Source: Streptomyces sp. Ag109_O5-1 (GTDB lineage Bacteria > Actinomycetota > Actinomycetes > Streptomycetales > Streptomycetaceae). From it: a DNA stretch of 64,000 nt. Below the pieces are notes generated by a model. It was given only the letters and a program-made list of their open reading frames with translations. It was not told where the DNA came from and did no database searches. Below, one piece after another: positions 45,560 through 54,335 of the stretch. Position numbers and translations under genes: made by a program. The stretch spans positions 496,001 to 560,000 of the forward strand of contig NZ_RKQF01000001.1 of the NCBI RefSeq assembly GCF_003814875.1, written 5' to 3'. Positions within the stretch are counted from its first letter, which is position 1, and each line of letters begins with the position of its first letter.

Positions 45560-47053
45560 TCATGCTCCCTCCAGCGCGTCGTCCCGGGCACCCTGGGTGC
45601 GGCCCTGGGCGCGCGGGGCGTCGTCCGGGGCCTTGTCGCCGGGTATGGACAGGGCCGCCGCGCTGGCCGCGAGCGCGATGGCGCAGGCCATGGCGAAGGC
45701 CAGGAGGTAGCCGTGCAGCGTGGGGATGGATGCGCCGCCGACGAGGCTGGTGTGGTGGGTGAGTACGGCGGCCACGGCGGCGCTGGAGGTGGCCTGGCCG
45801 ATGGTGCGCATGAGGACGTTGACGCCGTTGGCGGAGGCGGTCTGGCTCGCCGGGACGGCCCGCAGGATCAGCGTGGGCAGCGCGGAGTAGGCGAGAGTGG
45901 TGCCGGTGGCGACGACGGTGGCGCCCAGGATGATCATCCAGAGGTCGCGGCTGTCGGCGATACGCACCACGTATCCGCAGGCGATGACGGCGGCGCCGAG
46001 GGCGAGGGTGACGCGCGGGCCCCGGGAGGCCGAGATCCGGGCGGAGACCGGGGAGAACAGCAGCATGGTGACGCCACCGGGCAGCAGGCAGAGACCGGTG
46101 GCCACGATGGACAGGCCGAGACCGTAGCCGGTGGCCTTGGGCGCCTGTACCAGCTGGGCGGTCACCAGGGAGTTGGCGTAGAAGGCGAATCCCGTCAGCA
46201 GGGCGGCGACATGGGACAGGCCGACCCTGGGGCGGGTGACGAGGTGCAGGTCGACCAGGGGCCGCTCGGTCCGCAGTTGCTGCCACCACCACAGGACCAG
46301 GACGAGGACCGCGGCGGCGAACAGCGCCAGGACGCGCGGGCTGGCCCAGCCCCACTGGCCGCCCTGGGAGACGCCGAGCAGCAGACACGTCAGGCCGACG
46401 GCCAGCCCGAGCGCGCCGAGCACGTCGAACCGGCCCGGCTCGCGCACCGGCGACTCCCTGATCGCCCACCACGCGCCCGCCACGCCGAGTGCCCCGAGGA
46501 GGCTGGTCAGCCAGAACATGGTGTGCCAGTCGTAGTACTGCACCACCAGCGCGGCCAGCGGGAGGCCGAGTGCGGCCCCGATGCCGACGGTGGAGCTCAT
46601 CAGCGCCACCGCCGACCCCCGGCGCTCGGCCGGCAGCTCGTCGCGCAGGATGCTGATCGACAGCGGTACGACGGAGGCGGCGGCGCCCTGGAGCGCGCGG
46701 GCGGCGATGAGCACGGCGATGTCAGACGACAGGGCGCACATCACCGAGCCGACGGTCATCAGGGCGAGGGCCCCGGTGAGTACCCGGCGCTTTCCGTACA
46801 TGTCACCGGCCCGGCCGAGCACGGGGGTGAGGACGGCCCCGGAGAGCAGGGTCGCCGTGACCGTCCAGGAGACGACGCCGGCCGAGGAGTGGGTGAGCCG
46901 GGGCAGGTCCGGCAGCAGGGGGACGACCACCGTCTGCATGACGGCCATCAGGATCCCGCCGAAGGCCAGTACCGGGATGGTCAGCCGCTGCCGCAGCCGG
47001 GGCGGTTCGGCAGGCGGGCCCGCGGGGACGGCTGTCGGGGCGGGCTGGTCCAT
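45560..47053 (-). CDS. DHA2-type MFS drug exporter
   Basis: 497 residues with about 14 TM helices. Motif A-like GRAGDMYGKRRVL lies between TM2 and TM3, motif C-like VGIGAALGLPLAALVV is in TM5, and LMRTIGQATSSAAVAAVL is typical of the late helices. It resembles EmrB/QacA-type proton-driven efflux pumps. ATG 47053 has AGGAG five bases upstream and is preferred over GTG 47074. It is first in an operon with its own TetR repressor. Confidence 0.92.
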   Translation of the reverse strand: MDQPAPTAVPAGPPAEPPRLRQRLTIPVLAFGGILMAVMQTVVVPLLPDLPRLTHSSAGVVSWTVTATLLSGAVLTPVLGRAGDMYGKRRVLTGALALMTVGSVMCALSSDIAVLIAARALQGAAASVVPLSISILRDELPAERRGSAVALMSSTVGIGAALGLPLAALVVQYYDWHTMFWLTSLLGALGVAGAWWAIRESPVREPGRFDVLGALGLAVGLTCLLLGVSQGGQWGWASPRVLALFAAAVLVLVLWWWQQLRTERPLVDLHLVTRPRVGLSHVAALLTGFAFYANSLVTAQLVQAPKATGYGLGLSIVATGLCLLPGGVTMLLFSPVSARISASRGPRVTLALGAAVIACGYVVRIADSRDLWMIILGATVVATGTTLAYSALPTLILRAVPASQTASANGVNVLMRTIGQATSSAAVAAVLTHHTSLVGGASIPTLHGYLLAFAMACAIALAASAAALSIPGDKAPDDAPRAQGRTQGARDDALEGA

Positions 47054-47083
47054 CGGCACTCCTGTGGGCGACACGAATGAGGA

Positions 47084-47127
47084 GGTGAATTCGAATTCAC
47101 CCTATCGGGTGAATTCCCTTTCACCAA
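47084..47127 (-). promoter_or_regulatory. MFS-tetR promoter with two overlapping 18-bp operators
   Basis: On the minus strand TTGGTG (47,127-47,122), a 17-bp spacer and TAGGGT (47,104-47,099) form a promoter. GGTGAATTCGAATTCACC (47,084-47,101) is a perfect 18-bp palindrome over the -10/+1 region. GGTGAATTCCCTTTCACC (47,108-47,125) is a variant filling the spacer and the edge of the -35. Centres are 24 bp apart. This is almost certainly the TetR operator pair giving autoregulation. Confidence 0.82.
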
Positions 47128-47150
47128 CGCGGGCCCGCGCCGTGCGACGC

Positions 47151-48335
47151 CTACGACCGGACGTGCAGAGCCCGCGCCGCCCGCGGTCCGAGCCACCGCT
47201 TGAACCGGCGCAGCACCTCCAGCCGCCCCGCCGCCTTGTCCAGGCCGTAGTAGAGCTGCGGCGGGACGTACGGGAGCAGCGGCGAATGCCGCTGGCCGAG
47301 CAGGGCGAACATACGGTGCGGGGGCAGGTCGATATAGCGGGGCAGGCTCTCGTACCACCGGGCACTGAGGCGGGCGGCGCTCTGGGCGGAGAGCAGTTCG
47401 GCCTTGCGCTGCCGCTCGTAGGCGGCGAGAGCCTCGGGAACGGCGCCCTGCCGGCGCAGGACGTCGGCGAGGCACATGGCGTCCTCCAGGGCGAGGGTGG
47501 TGCCGGCGCCGATGGAGTAGTGGGTCGTATGGGCGGCGTCGCCGAGCAGGACGAGGTTGCCGTGGTGCCAGGTGCGGTTGGTGAGGGTGCGGAAGGTGGG
47601 CCAGGCCGCCGAGGAACCGCCGATCAGGGCATGGCCGTCGAGGATGTCGGCGAACAGCTTCTCCAGCAGGCCCAGTTGGTCGCCCTCGTCCATCGCGTCC
47701 AGGCCGAGGCCGGTCAGGGTCTCGGGGGCGCACTCGATGACGCAGGTGCTGTGCGCGCCGTCGTAGGGGTAGCCGTAGCACCAGATCCAGCCGTGCCCCG
47801 TCTCGGCGAAGGCGAAGGTGAAGGAGTCGAAGACCCTGGTGGTGCCGAGCCAGACGTAGTGGTTGCGGCCCTCGGTGAGCTGCGTGCCGAAGTCGTCGCC
47901 GTGCCGGCTGCGCAGGGCGCTGTGGATGCCGTCCGCCGCCACGACCAGGTCGGCCTCGGGGAGGCTCCCGTGCGTGATCTCGTCCTCGAACTCCAGCCGC
48001 ACCCCGAGGGATCGGGCCCGCTCGGCGAGGATCTCCAGGAGGCGGTGGCGGCCGATGCCGTGGCCGGGATCGCCGGGCTGCCGGGTGACCTGACCGCGGA
48101 CGTGGGCGACGCCCTGGTGCCAGCGCACCGAGCTCTCCTCGATGGCGCGGGCCGACTCGGGGTCGTAGGTGTGCAGCCTGTCGAGCAGGGCCCGCCAGTA
48201 GGTGACGCCCCAGCCGTAGGTGGAGCCCTCGGGGTTGCGTTCGTGGACGGTGATGGCGTGGGACGGGCTTTGCCGCTTGAGCAGGATCGCGAGATACAGG
48301 CCGGCGGGCCCGCCTCCGACGCAGACGACCTTCAC
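47151..48335 (-). CDS. FAD-dependent monooxygenase (salicylyl-CoA/anthraniloyl-CoA hydroxylase-like)
   Basis: 394 residues of the PHBH-type flavoprotein hydroxylase group A. GGGPAGLYLAILLKR binds FAD. NPEGSTYGWGVTYW matches the N-terminal half of bifunctional salicylyl-CoA 5-hydroxylases. ADLVVAADGIHSALR is the DG motif, and LVLLGDAAHTTHYSIGAGTT is the GD motif. The length fits a stand-alone monooxygenase lacking the OYE-like reductase half. GTG 48335 has AGGGG six bases upstream. No aromatic-CoA ligase is nearby, so the substrate is open. Confidence 0.85.
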   Translation of the reverse strand: MKVVCVGGGPAGLYLAILLKRQSPSHAITVHERNPEGSTYGWGVTYWRALLDRLHTYDPESARAIEESSVRWHQGVAHVRGQVTRQPGDPGHGIGRHRLLEILAERARSLGVRLEFEDEITHGSLPEADLVVAADGIHSALRSRHGDDFGTQLTEGRNHYVWLGTTRVFDSFTFAFAETGHGWIWCYGYPYDGAHSTCVIECAPETLTGLGLDAMDEGDQLGLLEKLFADILDGHALIGGSSAAWPTFRTLTNRTWHHGNLVLLGDAAHTTHYSIGAGTTLALEDAMCLADVLRRQGAVPEALAAYERQRKAELLSAQSAARLSARWYESLPRYIDLPPHRMFALLGQRHSPLLPYVPPQLYYGLDKAAGRLEVLRRFKRWLGPRAARALHVRS

Positions 48336-48684
48336 GCACACACCCCTGAGAATCACCGAACGTGGTCAATTGGCACCGCAGGGTAGCAGCGCGCATACGC
48401 CCGGCCGGGTTTTCGAATCGCGCCAGTTTGACGTCGTGAGCCACGCCACCCGGTCGGCGGACCGCCGCAAAAGATCACCGGAAACCCCGGCCCCGAGCGC
48501 GGATCTTCCCGCCCGGGAAGCGGCGGGCGCACCATGACAGCAAGATCATCTTTGTTCAATCTTGTATGACATGTAGTCAATTGTCCTGATCGTAGCCAAC
48601 CCGATCCGGGCGATTTCTCCCGCTCCGGAACCGGCGGATAGGCATACGGGGTCATCACCCGCACCCACCCCGGGAGGCATCCGT
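48336..48684. promoter_or_regulatory. Divergent promoter region between the monooxygenase and melC genes
   Basis: The 349-bp spacer contains an AT-rich block at 48,540-48,590 (TTTGTTCAATCTTGTATGAC and so on) that probably carries the melC promoter; TTGTTC and TAGTCA, 16 bp apart, are candidate boxes. GTCAATTG occurs both there (48,576-48,583) and near the monooxygenase start (48,365-48,372). CCGGGAGGC precedes melC1. No strong hairpin was seen. Confidence 0.4.
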
Positions 48685-49086
48685 ATGCCCGAACTCACCC
48701 GCCGTCACGCGCTCACCGTGGCGGCCGCCATCGCCGCCACGGCCGGCACCCAGGCACTCGTCGCACCCGGAGCCGCCGCAGCGGATCACCGGCACGGGGG
48801 ATCCCTCGAACCCTTCGACGAGGTCTACAAGGGCCGCCGGATACAGGGCCGTCCGTCCGACGACATGGGCGGCATGGGCGGCATGGACGGCGGTCACCAC
48901 CACGAACACGGCGCCGGATACGCGGTGTTCGTCGACGGCGTGGAGCTGCACGTGATGCGGAACGCGGACGGCAGCTGGATCAGCGTGGTCAGTCACTACG
49001 ACCCGGTGCCCACCCCGCGCGCCGCCGCCCGTGCCGCGGTCGACGAGCTGCAGGGCGCCGCGCTGTTGCCGTTCCCCGCCAACTGA
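48685..49086 (+). CDS. melC1: Tyrosinase cofactor (copper chaperone) MelC1
   Basis: 133 residues. A Tat-type leader ([19 protein letters not shown]) is followed by a short mature domain. A Met/His-rich loop ([18 protein letters not shown]) is a likely copper-transfer site. The conserved [20 protein letters not shown] and [20 protein letters not shown] blocks define MelC1, which loads copper into tyrosinase and carries it through the Tat system. It lies 35 bp upstream of melC2, the usual melC operon. Confidence 0.95.
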   Translation: MPELTRRHALTVAAAIAATAGTQALVAPGAAAADHRHGGSLEPFDEVYKGRRIQGRPSDDMGGMGGMDGGHHHEHGAGYAVFVDGVELHVMRNADGSWISVVSHYDPVPTPRAAARAAVDELQGAALLPFPAN

Positions 49087-49121
49087 CCGCCCCCGCAAGG
49101 ACTTCCGGAGCCTCGAAGCAC

Positions 49122-49952
49122 ATGACCGTACGCAAGAACCAAGCCGCTCTGACCGCCGACGAGAAGCGGCGGTTCGTCGCCGCCGTCATCGAGCTGAAGC
49201 GCGGCGGGCGTTACGACGACTTCGTCCGCACGCACAACGCCTTCATCATGTCCGACACCGACGACTCCGAACGCACGGGCCATCGTTCGCCGTCGTTCCT
49301 GCCCTGGCACCGCCGATTCCTGCTCGACTTCGAGCAGGCGCTGCAGTCGGTGGACCCCTACGTCGCCCTCCCCTACTGGGACTGGAGCGCCGACCGCACC
49401 CTGCGTGCCTCGCTGTGGGCGCCGGACTTCCTGGGCGGCACCGGACGCAGCTCGGACGGGCGGGTGACGGACGGGCCGTTCGCCGCGGCGAGCGGCAACT
49501 GGCCGCTCAACGTCCGGGTGGACGGCCGTACTTATCTGCGCAGGTCGCTCGGGACGAGTGTGCGCGAGCTGCCCACCCGGGCCGAGGTCGACTCCGTGCT
49601 GGGTATCGCGACGTACGACATGGCGCCCTGGAACAGCGCCTCGGACGGCTTCCGGAACCATCTGGAGGGCTGGCGCGGGGTCAATCTGCACAACCGGGTC
49701 CATGTCTGGGTCGGCGGGCAGATGGCCACCGGGGTCTCCCCCAACGACCCGGTGTTCTGGCTGCACCACGCCTTCATCGACAAGCTGTGGGCCCGGTGGC
49801 AGCGCCGGCACCCCGGGGCGGCCTATGTGCCGGGCGGCGGGACACCGGACGTGGTGGACCTGGACGAGACGATGAAGCCGTGGAACGACGTGCGGCCGGC
49901 CGATCTGCTCGACCACACGAAGTTCTACACGTTCGACACCCTGGAGGCCTGA
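49122..49952 (+). CDS. melC2: Tyrosinase MelC2
   Basis: 276 residues, the normal Streptomyces tyrosinase length. CuA histidines lie in HNAFIM, GHRSPSFLPWHRRFLLDFE; CuB histidines are in NLHNRVHVWVGG and DPVFWLHHAFIDKLWARW. The enzyme oxidises monophenols and o-diphenols to quinones, giving melanin. It has no own signal and is exported with MelC1. Its stop codon directly abuts that of the convergent RNase H gene within a palindrome. Confidence 0.97.
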   Translation: MTVRKNQAALTADEKRRFVAAVIELKRGGRYDDFVRTHNAFIMSDTDDSERTGHRSPSFLPWHRRFLLDFEQALQSVDPYVALPYWDWSADRTLRASLWAPDFLGGTGRSSDGRVTDGPFAAASGNWPLNVRVDGRTYLRRSLGTSVRELPTRAEVDSVLGIATYDMAPWNSASDGFRNHLEGWRGVNLHNRVHVWVGGQMATGVSPNDPVFWLHHAFIDKLWARWQRRHPGAAYVPGGGTPDVVDLDETMKPWNDVRPADLLDHTKFYTFDTLEA

Positions 49953-49961
49953 TCAGGCCTG
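49946..49961. terminator. Palindrome shared by the stop codons of melC2 and RNase HI
   Basis: AGGCCTGATCAGGCCT is a perfect 16-bp palindrome with both stop codons inside it (TGA on each strand). It can form a short hairpin with a GATC loop, which may help end transcription from both sides, although the stem is only six base pairs and no U-tract follows. Confidence 0.4.
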
Positions 49962-50639
49962 TGCCGTACGGCACTCCGGGTGGCCCCAGCCCTGCCCGTT
50001 CTTGGCGATGGACTCGCCCGCCGCGTAGGAGCGGCCGCACAGACAGCGGCCGGCGAACTTGGCCTTGATGGTGCGGGAGGAGGAGCCGGCCGCCGTCTTG
50101 CGGGGTGCCGCCTTGCGGCGCGGGGCCGCGCCGGAGGCGGCGGACGTGGGCGACGGCGGCGGCACCGGGGAGCCGAGGGCGCTGCCCGCGGCTTCCTGGA
50201 CCGTCGCCGCCTGGCTGGCCGCGCGGTCGGCGAAGTCGTTCAGCGGGTCGCCGTCGACCTGGTGGGCGGGGACGTAGCGGAAGTCGACGGTGCGGCCGCC
50301 GAGGAGTTCGTCGATGCGGACGACCAGGTCCTGGTTGGCGACCGGCTTGCCCGCGGATGTCTTCCAGCCGTTGCGCTTCCAGCCGGGCAGCCAGGTGGTG
50401 ACCGCCTTCATCGCGTACTGCGAGTCCATCCGCACCTCAAGGGGCACGTCCGGGTCGGTGGCCGCGAGCAGCCGTTCCAGGGCGGTCAGTTCGGCCACGT
50501 TGTTGGTGGCCTTGCCGAGCGGGCCCGCCTCCCAGCGGGCCGGAGTCGCCGCGTCGTCGGACACCACCCAGGCCCAGCCTGCCGGTCCCGGGTTTCCCTT
50601 AGAAGCCCCGTCGCACGCGGCCACCACTCTTTCACGCAT
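49953..50639 (-). CDS. rnhA: Ribonuclease HI with C-terminal Cys-rich tail domain
   Basis: 228 residues. The RNase HI fold carries the catalytic DEDD set: Asp in ACDGASKGNPGPAGW, Glu in NNVAELTALERLL, Asp in MDSQYAMKAV, and Asp in HQVDGDPLNDFADRAA. It cleaves RNA in RNA-DNA hybrids. After a Ser/Pro/Ala linker the tail CLCGRSYAAGESI to GWGHPEC resembles a small zinc-binding module. ATG 50639 (MRERVVAACDG) is used; an in-frame ATG at 50651 is also possible. Transcribed toward melC2. Confidence 0.9.
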   Translation of the reverse strand: MRERVVAACDGASKGNPGPAGWAWVVSDDAATPARWEAGPLGKATNNVAELTALERLLAATDPDVPLEVRMDSQYAMKAVTTWLPGWKRNGWKTSAGKPVANQDLVVRIDELLGGRTVDFRYVPAHQVDGDPLNDFADRAASQAATVQEAAGSALGSPVPPPSPTSAASGAAPRRKAAPRKTAAGSSSRTIKAKFAGRCLCGRSYAAGESIAKNGQGWGHPECRTAQA

Positions 50640-50652
50640 GGGCCCGATCATG

Positions 50653-50681
50653 CCACGGCCGGGCCGGGTGCCCGGCCGTGG
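50653..50681. terminator. Strong hairpin between the VOC and RNase H genes
   Basis: CCACGGCCGGG (50,653-50,663) and CCCGGCCGTGG (50,671-50,681) form a perfect 11-bp stem with a 7-base loop. It follows the stop of the minus-strand VOC gene and sits just before the RNase H start, so it probably ends the VOC transcript. Confidence 0.6.
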
Positions 50682-50697
50682 TCCGCATCCGCCCTGG

Positions 50698-51492
50698 TCA
50701 GACGTCCTTGACCTGGGACATGTCACCCTCGGTGGTGGTGATGTCGATCACCGAGAAGTTGGCGCCCTGCGGATCGCTGAGCGCCGCGAACCGGCCGAAG
50801 GGGCTGCTCATCGGACCGAAGCGGAGCACCGCGCCGAGCTTGGTGGCCTTGGCGACCGCCTCGTCGCAGTCGGCGACGGTGAAGTACACGTTGATGTAGG
50901 AGGGCACCTCGGGCGGGAAGTCGTCGGTCATCCGCATCCGGCCGAGGACGGTCTGCTCGCCGAGGTCGAACATGCGGAAGTCGACGTTGTCGTCCTCGAT
51001 CTGCTTGGCCGTGTAGGGGAAGAGGGCGCCGAGGAAGGGGTCGGTCTTCTCGGGCTCACGGGTGAAGACCTCCGCCCAGCAGTAGGCGCCGGGCACCGCC
51101 GTCGCCTCGAAGCCCTCGTGCACACCGCCCTGCCAGATGCCGAACACCGCGCCGCCGGGCTCCCGGGCCAGGCACATCGTGCCGAACTCGCCGACCTGCA
51201 TCGGCTCCATCAGCACCTCGCCGCCGTGCTCCCGGATCCGCTCGGCGGCGGCCGCCGCGTCCGGCGAGGCGAAGTACAGGCACCACTGCGACTGCCCCTC
51301 CTGGCCGGGCATGGGCGGTACGACGGCGGCGACGGCCTTGCCGTCCGAGTAGGCCTGGGTGTAGCTGCCGTACTCGGAGGACGACTCGCCGAACGTCCAG
51401 CCGAGGACCTCGCCGTAGAAGGTCTTGGCGCCCTCCAGGTCGCTGAACATCGCGTCGGTCCAACAGGGGGTGCCTTCAGGTTGTACGGCCAT
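50698..51492 (-). CDS. Two-domain VOC (glyoxalase/bleomycin-resistance-like) protein
   Basis: 264 residues made of two VOC modules: PCWTDAMFSDLEGAKTFYGE, VLGWTFGES begins the first, and GAYCWAEVFTREPEKTDPFL the second, ending FAALSDPQGANFSVID. Each module supplies beta-alpha-beta-beta-beta units for a metal or ligand site. The family includes actinobacterial CFP30/CFP32-like proteins. The substrate is unknown. It has no operon partner. Confidence 0.85.
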   Translation of the reverse strand: MAVQPEGTPCWTDAMFSDLEGAKTFYGEVLGWTFGESSSEYGSYTQAYSDGKAVAAVVPPMPGQEGQSQWCLYFASPDAAAAAERIREHGGEVLMEPMQVGEFGTMCLAREPGGAVFGIWQGGVHEGFEATAVPGAYCWAEVFTREPEKTDPFLGALFPYTAKQIEDDNVDFRMFDLGEQTVLGRMRMTDDFPPEVPSYINVYFTVADCDEAVAKATKLGAVLRFGPMSSPFGRFAALSDPQGANFSVIDITTTEGDMSQVKDV

Positions 51493-51627
51493 GGCCGCGG
51501 CCCTTCCGATCGAGCGGATTCTCCCGGTTCCTCACGCTAGCCATCCGGCGGTCCGCCCGCGCGCCGAACGGTGGACTCCGGCGGACACTGGGAGGGGGTC
51601 CACGGCCTTCGGCGGACGGGGCGCGGT

Positions 51628-52647
51628 ATGGCGGACGTGATGCGGGCATGGTCGGTGGTACGGCCCGCGCTGGTGGAGGCGGATCTGCTCCGGCTCGTGG
51701 AGCGGCCGGTGCCGGTGCCCGGGGCCGACGAGCTGCTGGTCCGGGTGCGGGCCTGCGGGGTGTGCCGTACCGATCTGCATGTCACGGAGGGCGATCTGCC
51801 GGTGCACAGGGCCGGGGTGACACCGGGGCACGAGGTGGTCGGCGAGGTCGCGGGCATGGGCGCCGAGGTGGCGGGCTTCGCGGTCGGCGACCGGGTCGGG
51901 GTGGCCTGGCTGCGGCGCACGGACGGGGAGTGCGGGTACTGCCGGCGGGGCGCGGAGAACCTGTGCCCGCACTCGGAGTACACCGGCTGGGACGCCGACG
52001 GCGGTTACGCGGAGTACACCACGGTGCCGGCCGGCTTCGCCTACCGGCTGCCCGGCGGCCTCGACGACACGGCACTCGCGCCGCTGCTGTGCGCCGGGAT
52101 CATCGGCTACCGGGCGCTGCGCCGGGCCTCGCTCCCGCCGGGCGGCCGGCTCGGCCTGTACGGCTTCGGGGGCAGCGCGCATCTCTGCGCCCAGGTGGCC
52201 CTTGCTCAGGGCGCGACCGTGCATGTGCTGACCCGGGGTGCCGAGGCCCGGCGGCTGGCCCTGGAGCTCGGCGCGGCCTCGGCGCGGGACGCCTACGAGC
52301 AGCCGCCCGAGCCGCTGGACAGCGCGATCCTGTTCGCGCCGGTCGGTGACCTGGTCCCGGTGGCGCTGCGCGCCCTGGACCGCGGCGGGGTGCTGGCGGT
52401 CGCGGGCATCCACCTCAGCGATGTACCCCCGATGAATTACGAACGCGAACTGTTTTACGAACGCGAGCTGCGCAGTGTCACCTCGAACACCCGTGCCGAC
52501 GGGCGGGAGTTCCTGGACCTCGCCGAGCGGTACGCAGTGCACGCGACCACCCACACCTATCCGCTCTCCGAAGCCCCGAAAGCCCTGCAAGACCTCAAGG
52601 CCGGCCGCTTCGACGGGGCTGCGGTGCTGGTGAACGACCTTTCCTGA
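51628..52647 (+). CDS. Zinc-dependent alcohol dehydrogenase
   Basis: 339 residues of the MDR superfamily. Catalytic zinc ligands are in CGVCRTDLH and GHEVVG. The structural zinc loop is [19 protein letters not shown]. The Rossmann motif [11 protein letters not shown] binds NAD(P). The sequence fits AdhP/AdhA-like enzymes that oxidise small alcohols. ATG 51628 is used, although MRAW at 51640 is possible. It precedes the encapsulin operon by 228 bp on the same strand but has its own context. Confidence 0.9.
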   Translation: MADVMRAWSVVRPALVEADLLRLVERPVPVPGADELLVRVRACGVCRTDLHVTEGDLPVHRAGVTPGHEVVGEVAGMGAEVAGFAVGDRVGVAWLRRTDGECGYCRRGAENLCPHSEYTGWDADGGYAEYTTVPAGFAYRLPGGLDDTALAPLLCAGIIGYRALRRASLPPGGRLGLYGFGGSAHLCAQVALAQGATVHVLTRGAEARRLALELGAASARDAYEQPPEPLDSAILFAPVGDLVPVALRALDRGGVLAVAGIHLSDVPPMNYERELFYERELRSVTSNTRADGREFLDLAERYAVHATTHTYPLSEAPKALQDLKAGRFDGAAVLVNDLS

Positions 52648-52875
52648 ATCCAATCCTCCGCCCGCCCGGGCACAAGGGCGGGCGACCGGCGCGTGATCAT
52701 GCGCCGCGCCCCTTTCCGCACCGGGAAACGTGTTTGCGCAACCAAGGCAGACAACCGCCCCATTTGCGCCGTACCCGGAGATCACCAGGGCTGTTTGGCT
52801 TGTCGGTGCGCACCACCACCTCGCACACCACCGACCTTTCGGGTCACCTGTGTTCACCGCTCTGCTGGAGGGAAT

Positions 52876-54318
52876 GTGTCCACACCGGACAGCGTCATCG
52901 GTTCCGCCGTCGACGAGCCCGAGCCGGATCCGACCGTCGACGGGCAGCTCACCAGTCTGAGCACCCGGGCGGCACGCCAGCTCGCCACGACCACCAAGTC
53001 CGAACCGCAGATGCAGGCCATCACCTCCCGCTGGCTGCTGAAGACACTGCCGTGGGTGGACGTCAGGGGCGGCACCTACCGGGTCAACCGGCGCCTCCAA
53101 CTGCGCACCGGACGCGGCCGGGTGAGCTTCGAGCAGAACGGCGGGAACGACATCCGGGTCATCCCGCAGACCCTCACCGAACTGCCGATCCTGCGCGGTT
53201 ACGACGACCTGGACGCGCTGACCGATATCGCCGGCCGTTTCCAGCCCCGCGAGGTGCGCGCCGGGCAGGTGCTGTTCGAGGCCGGGCAGCCGGTCACCGA
53301 GACCTACCTGGTGGTGCACGGCCGGTTCACCCGGTACGCGGCCGGCAAGTACGGCGAGGAGGAGGTCGTCGGGGTCGTCACCGACGGCGACCAGATGGGC
53401 GACGAGGCGGTCGGCCAGACCGACCCGCTGTGGCTCACCTCGGTCCGGGCGGAGACCGCCGGGGTGGTGCTGGCACTGCCCTGGTCGGTCGCCGAGGAGA
53501 TCATGGACCGGGTCCCGTCGCTGGGCGCCCATCTTCAGGCCTACGTGGACCGGCAGCGCCTCCCGATGAACCGCAAGGGCGAGGCCGAGGTGCCGGTGCA
53601 GGCGGGCCACAGCGGCGAGCCGACGCTGCAGGGCGGCTTCGTGGACTACGACCTCGCGCCGCGCGAGTACGAGCTGTCGCTCACCCAGACCGTGCTGCGG
53701 GTGCACTCCCGGGTCGCCGACCTCTACAACCACCCGATGGACCAGACCCAGCAGCAGCTGCGCCTCACGGTCGAGGAGATCCGCGAGCGCCAGGAGTGGG
53801 AGCTGGTCAACAACCGGGAGTTCGGGCTCCTGCACAACATCGACTACGGGCAGCGGATCAGTTCCTTCACCGGGCCGCCGACCCCGGACGACATGGACGA
53901 GCTGATCTCCATGCGCCGCAAGACCAAGGTGATCCTGGCCCACCCCAAGGCGATCGCGGCCTTCTTCCGGCAGTGCAACCGGCGCGGTCTGGTGCCGGCC
54001 GGCGCGAACGTCGACGGGCACGAGATCCCGGCCTGGCGCGGGGTCCCGATCTATCCCTGCAGCAAGATCCCGATCAGCGACGACCACACCACCAGCATCA
54101 TCGCGCTGCGCACCGGCGAGGCCGACCAGGGTGTCGTGGGCCTCTACCAGACCGGCATCCCGGAGGAGTTCCAGCCGGGCCTCAACGTGCGCTTCATGGG
54201 CATCAACGAGCAGGCCGTCGTCAACTACCTGGTCACCGCCTATTACTCGATGGCGATCCTGGTCCCCGACGCGGCCGGGATCCTGGAGAACGTCCAGCTC
54301 GGCCGCACCGCCGACTGA
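52876..54318 (+). CDS. eshA: Family 2B encapsulin shell protein (EshA-like)
   Basis: 480 residues. An N-terminal arm ([40 protein letters not shown]) is followed by an inserted cyclic-nucleotide-binding-like domain at about 105-225 ([20 protein letters not shown] to [12 protein letters not shown]). The HK97-type shell domain then resumes ([60 protein letters not shown]). This is the SCO7699/EshA type, known from published work to enclose 2-methylisoborneol synthase. GGAGGG precedes GTG 52876. It heads a three-gene operon. Confidence 0.92.
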   Translation: MSTPDSVIGSAVDEPEPDPTVDGQLTSLSTRAARQLATTTKSEPQMQAITSRWLLKTLPWVDVRGGTYRVNRRLQLRTGRGRVSFEQNGGNDIRVIPQTLTELPILRGYDDLDALTDIAGRFQPREVRAGQVLFEAGQPVTETYLVVHGRFTRYAAGKYGEEEVVGVVTDGDQMGDEAVGQTDPLWLTSVRAETAGVVLALPWSVAEEIMDRVPSLGAHLQAYVDRQRLPMNRKGEAEVPVQAGHSGEPTLQGGFVDYDLAPREYELSLTQTVLRVHSRVADLYNHPMDQTQQQLRLTVEEIRERQEWELVNNREFGLLHNIDYGQRISSFTGPPTPDDMDELISMRRKTKVILAHPKAIAAFFRQCNRRGLVPAGANVDGHEIPAWRGVPIYPCSKIPISDDHTTSIIALRTGEADQGVVGLYQTGIPEEFQPGLNVRFMGINEQAVVNYLVTAYYSMAILVPDAAGILENVQLGRTAD

Positions 54319-54335
54319 CGGCCTGGAGCACATCC

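Noticed and set aside
51532..54333. 933-residue minus-strand frame opposite the dehydrogenase and encapsulin genes
   Set aside because: No recognisable domain, and it is antisense to two well-supported genes.
52734..54335. Upstream in-frame extension of the C11 cyclase that might supply its missing N-terminus
   Set aside because: The extension is the out-of-frame reading of eshA, with no start or RBS and no resemblance to a cargo-loading region.
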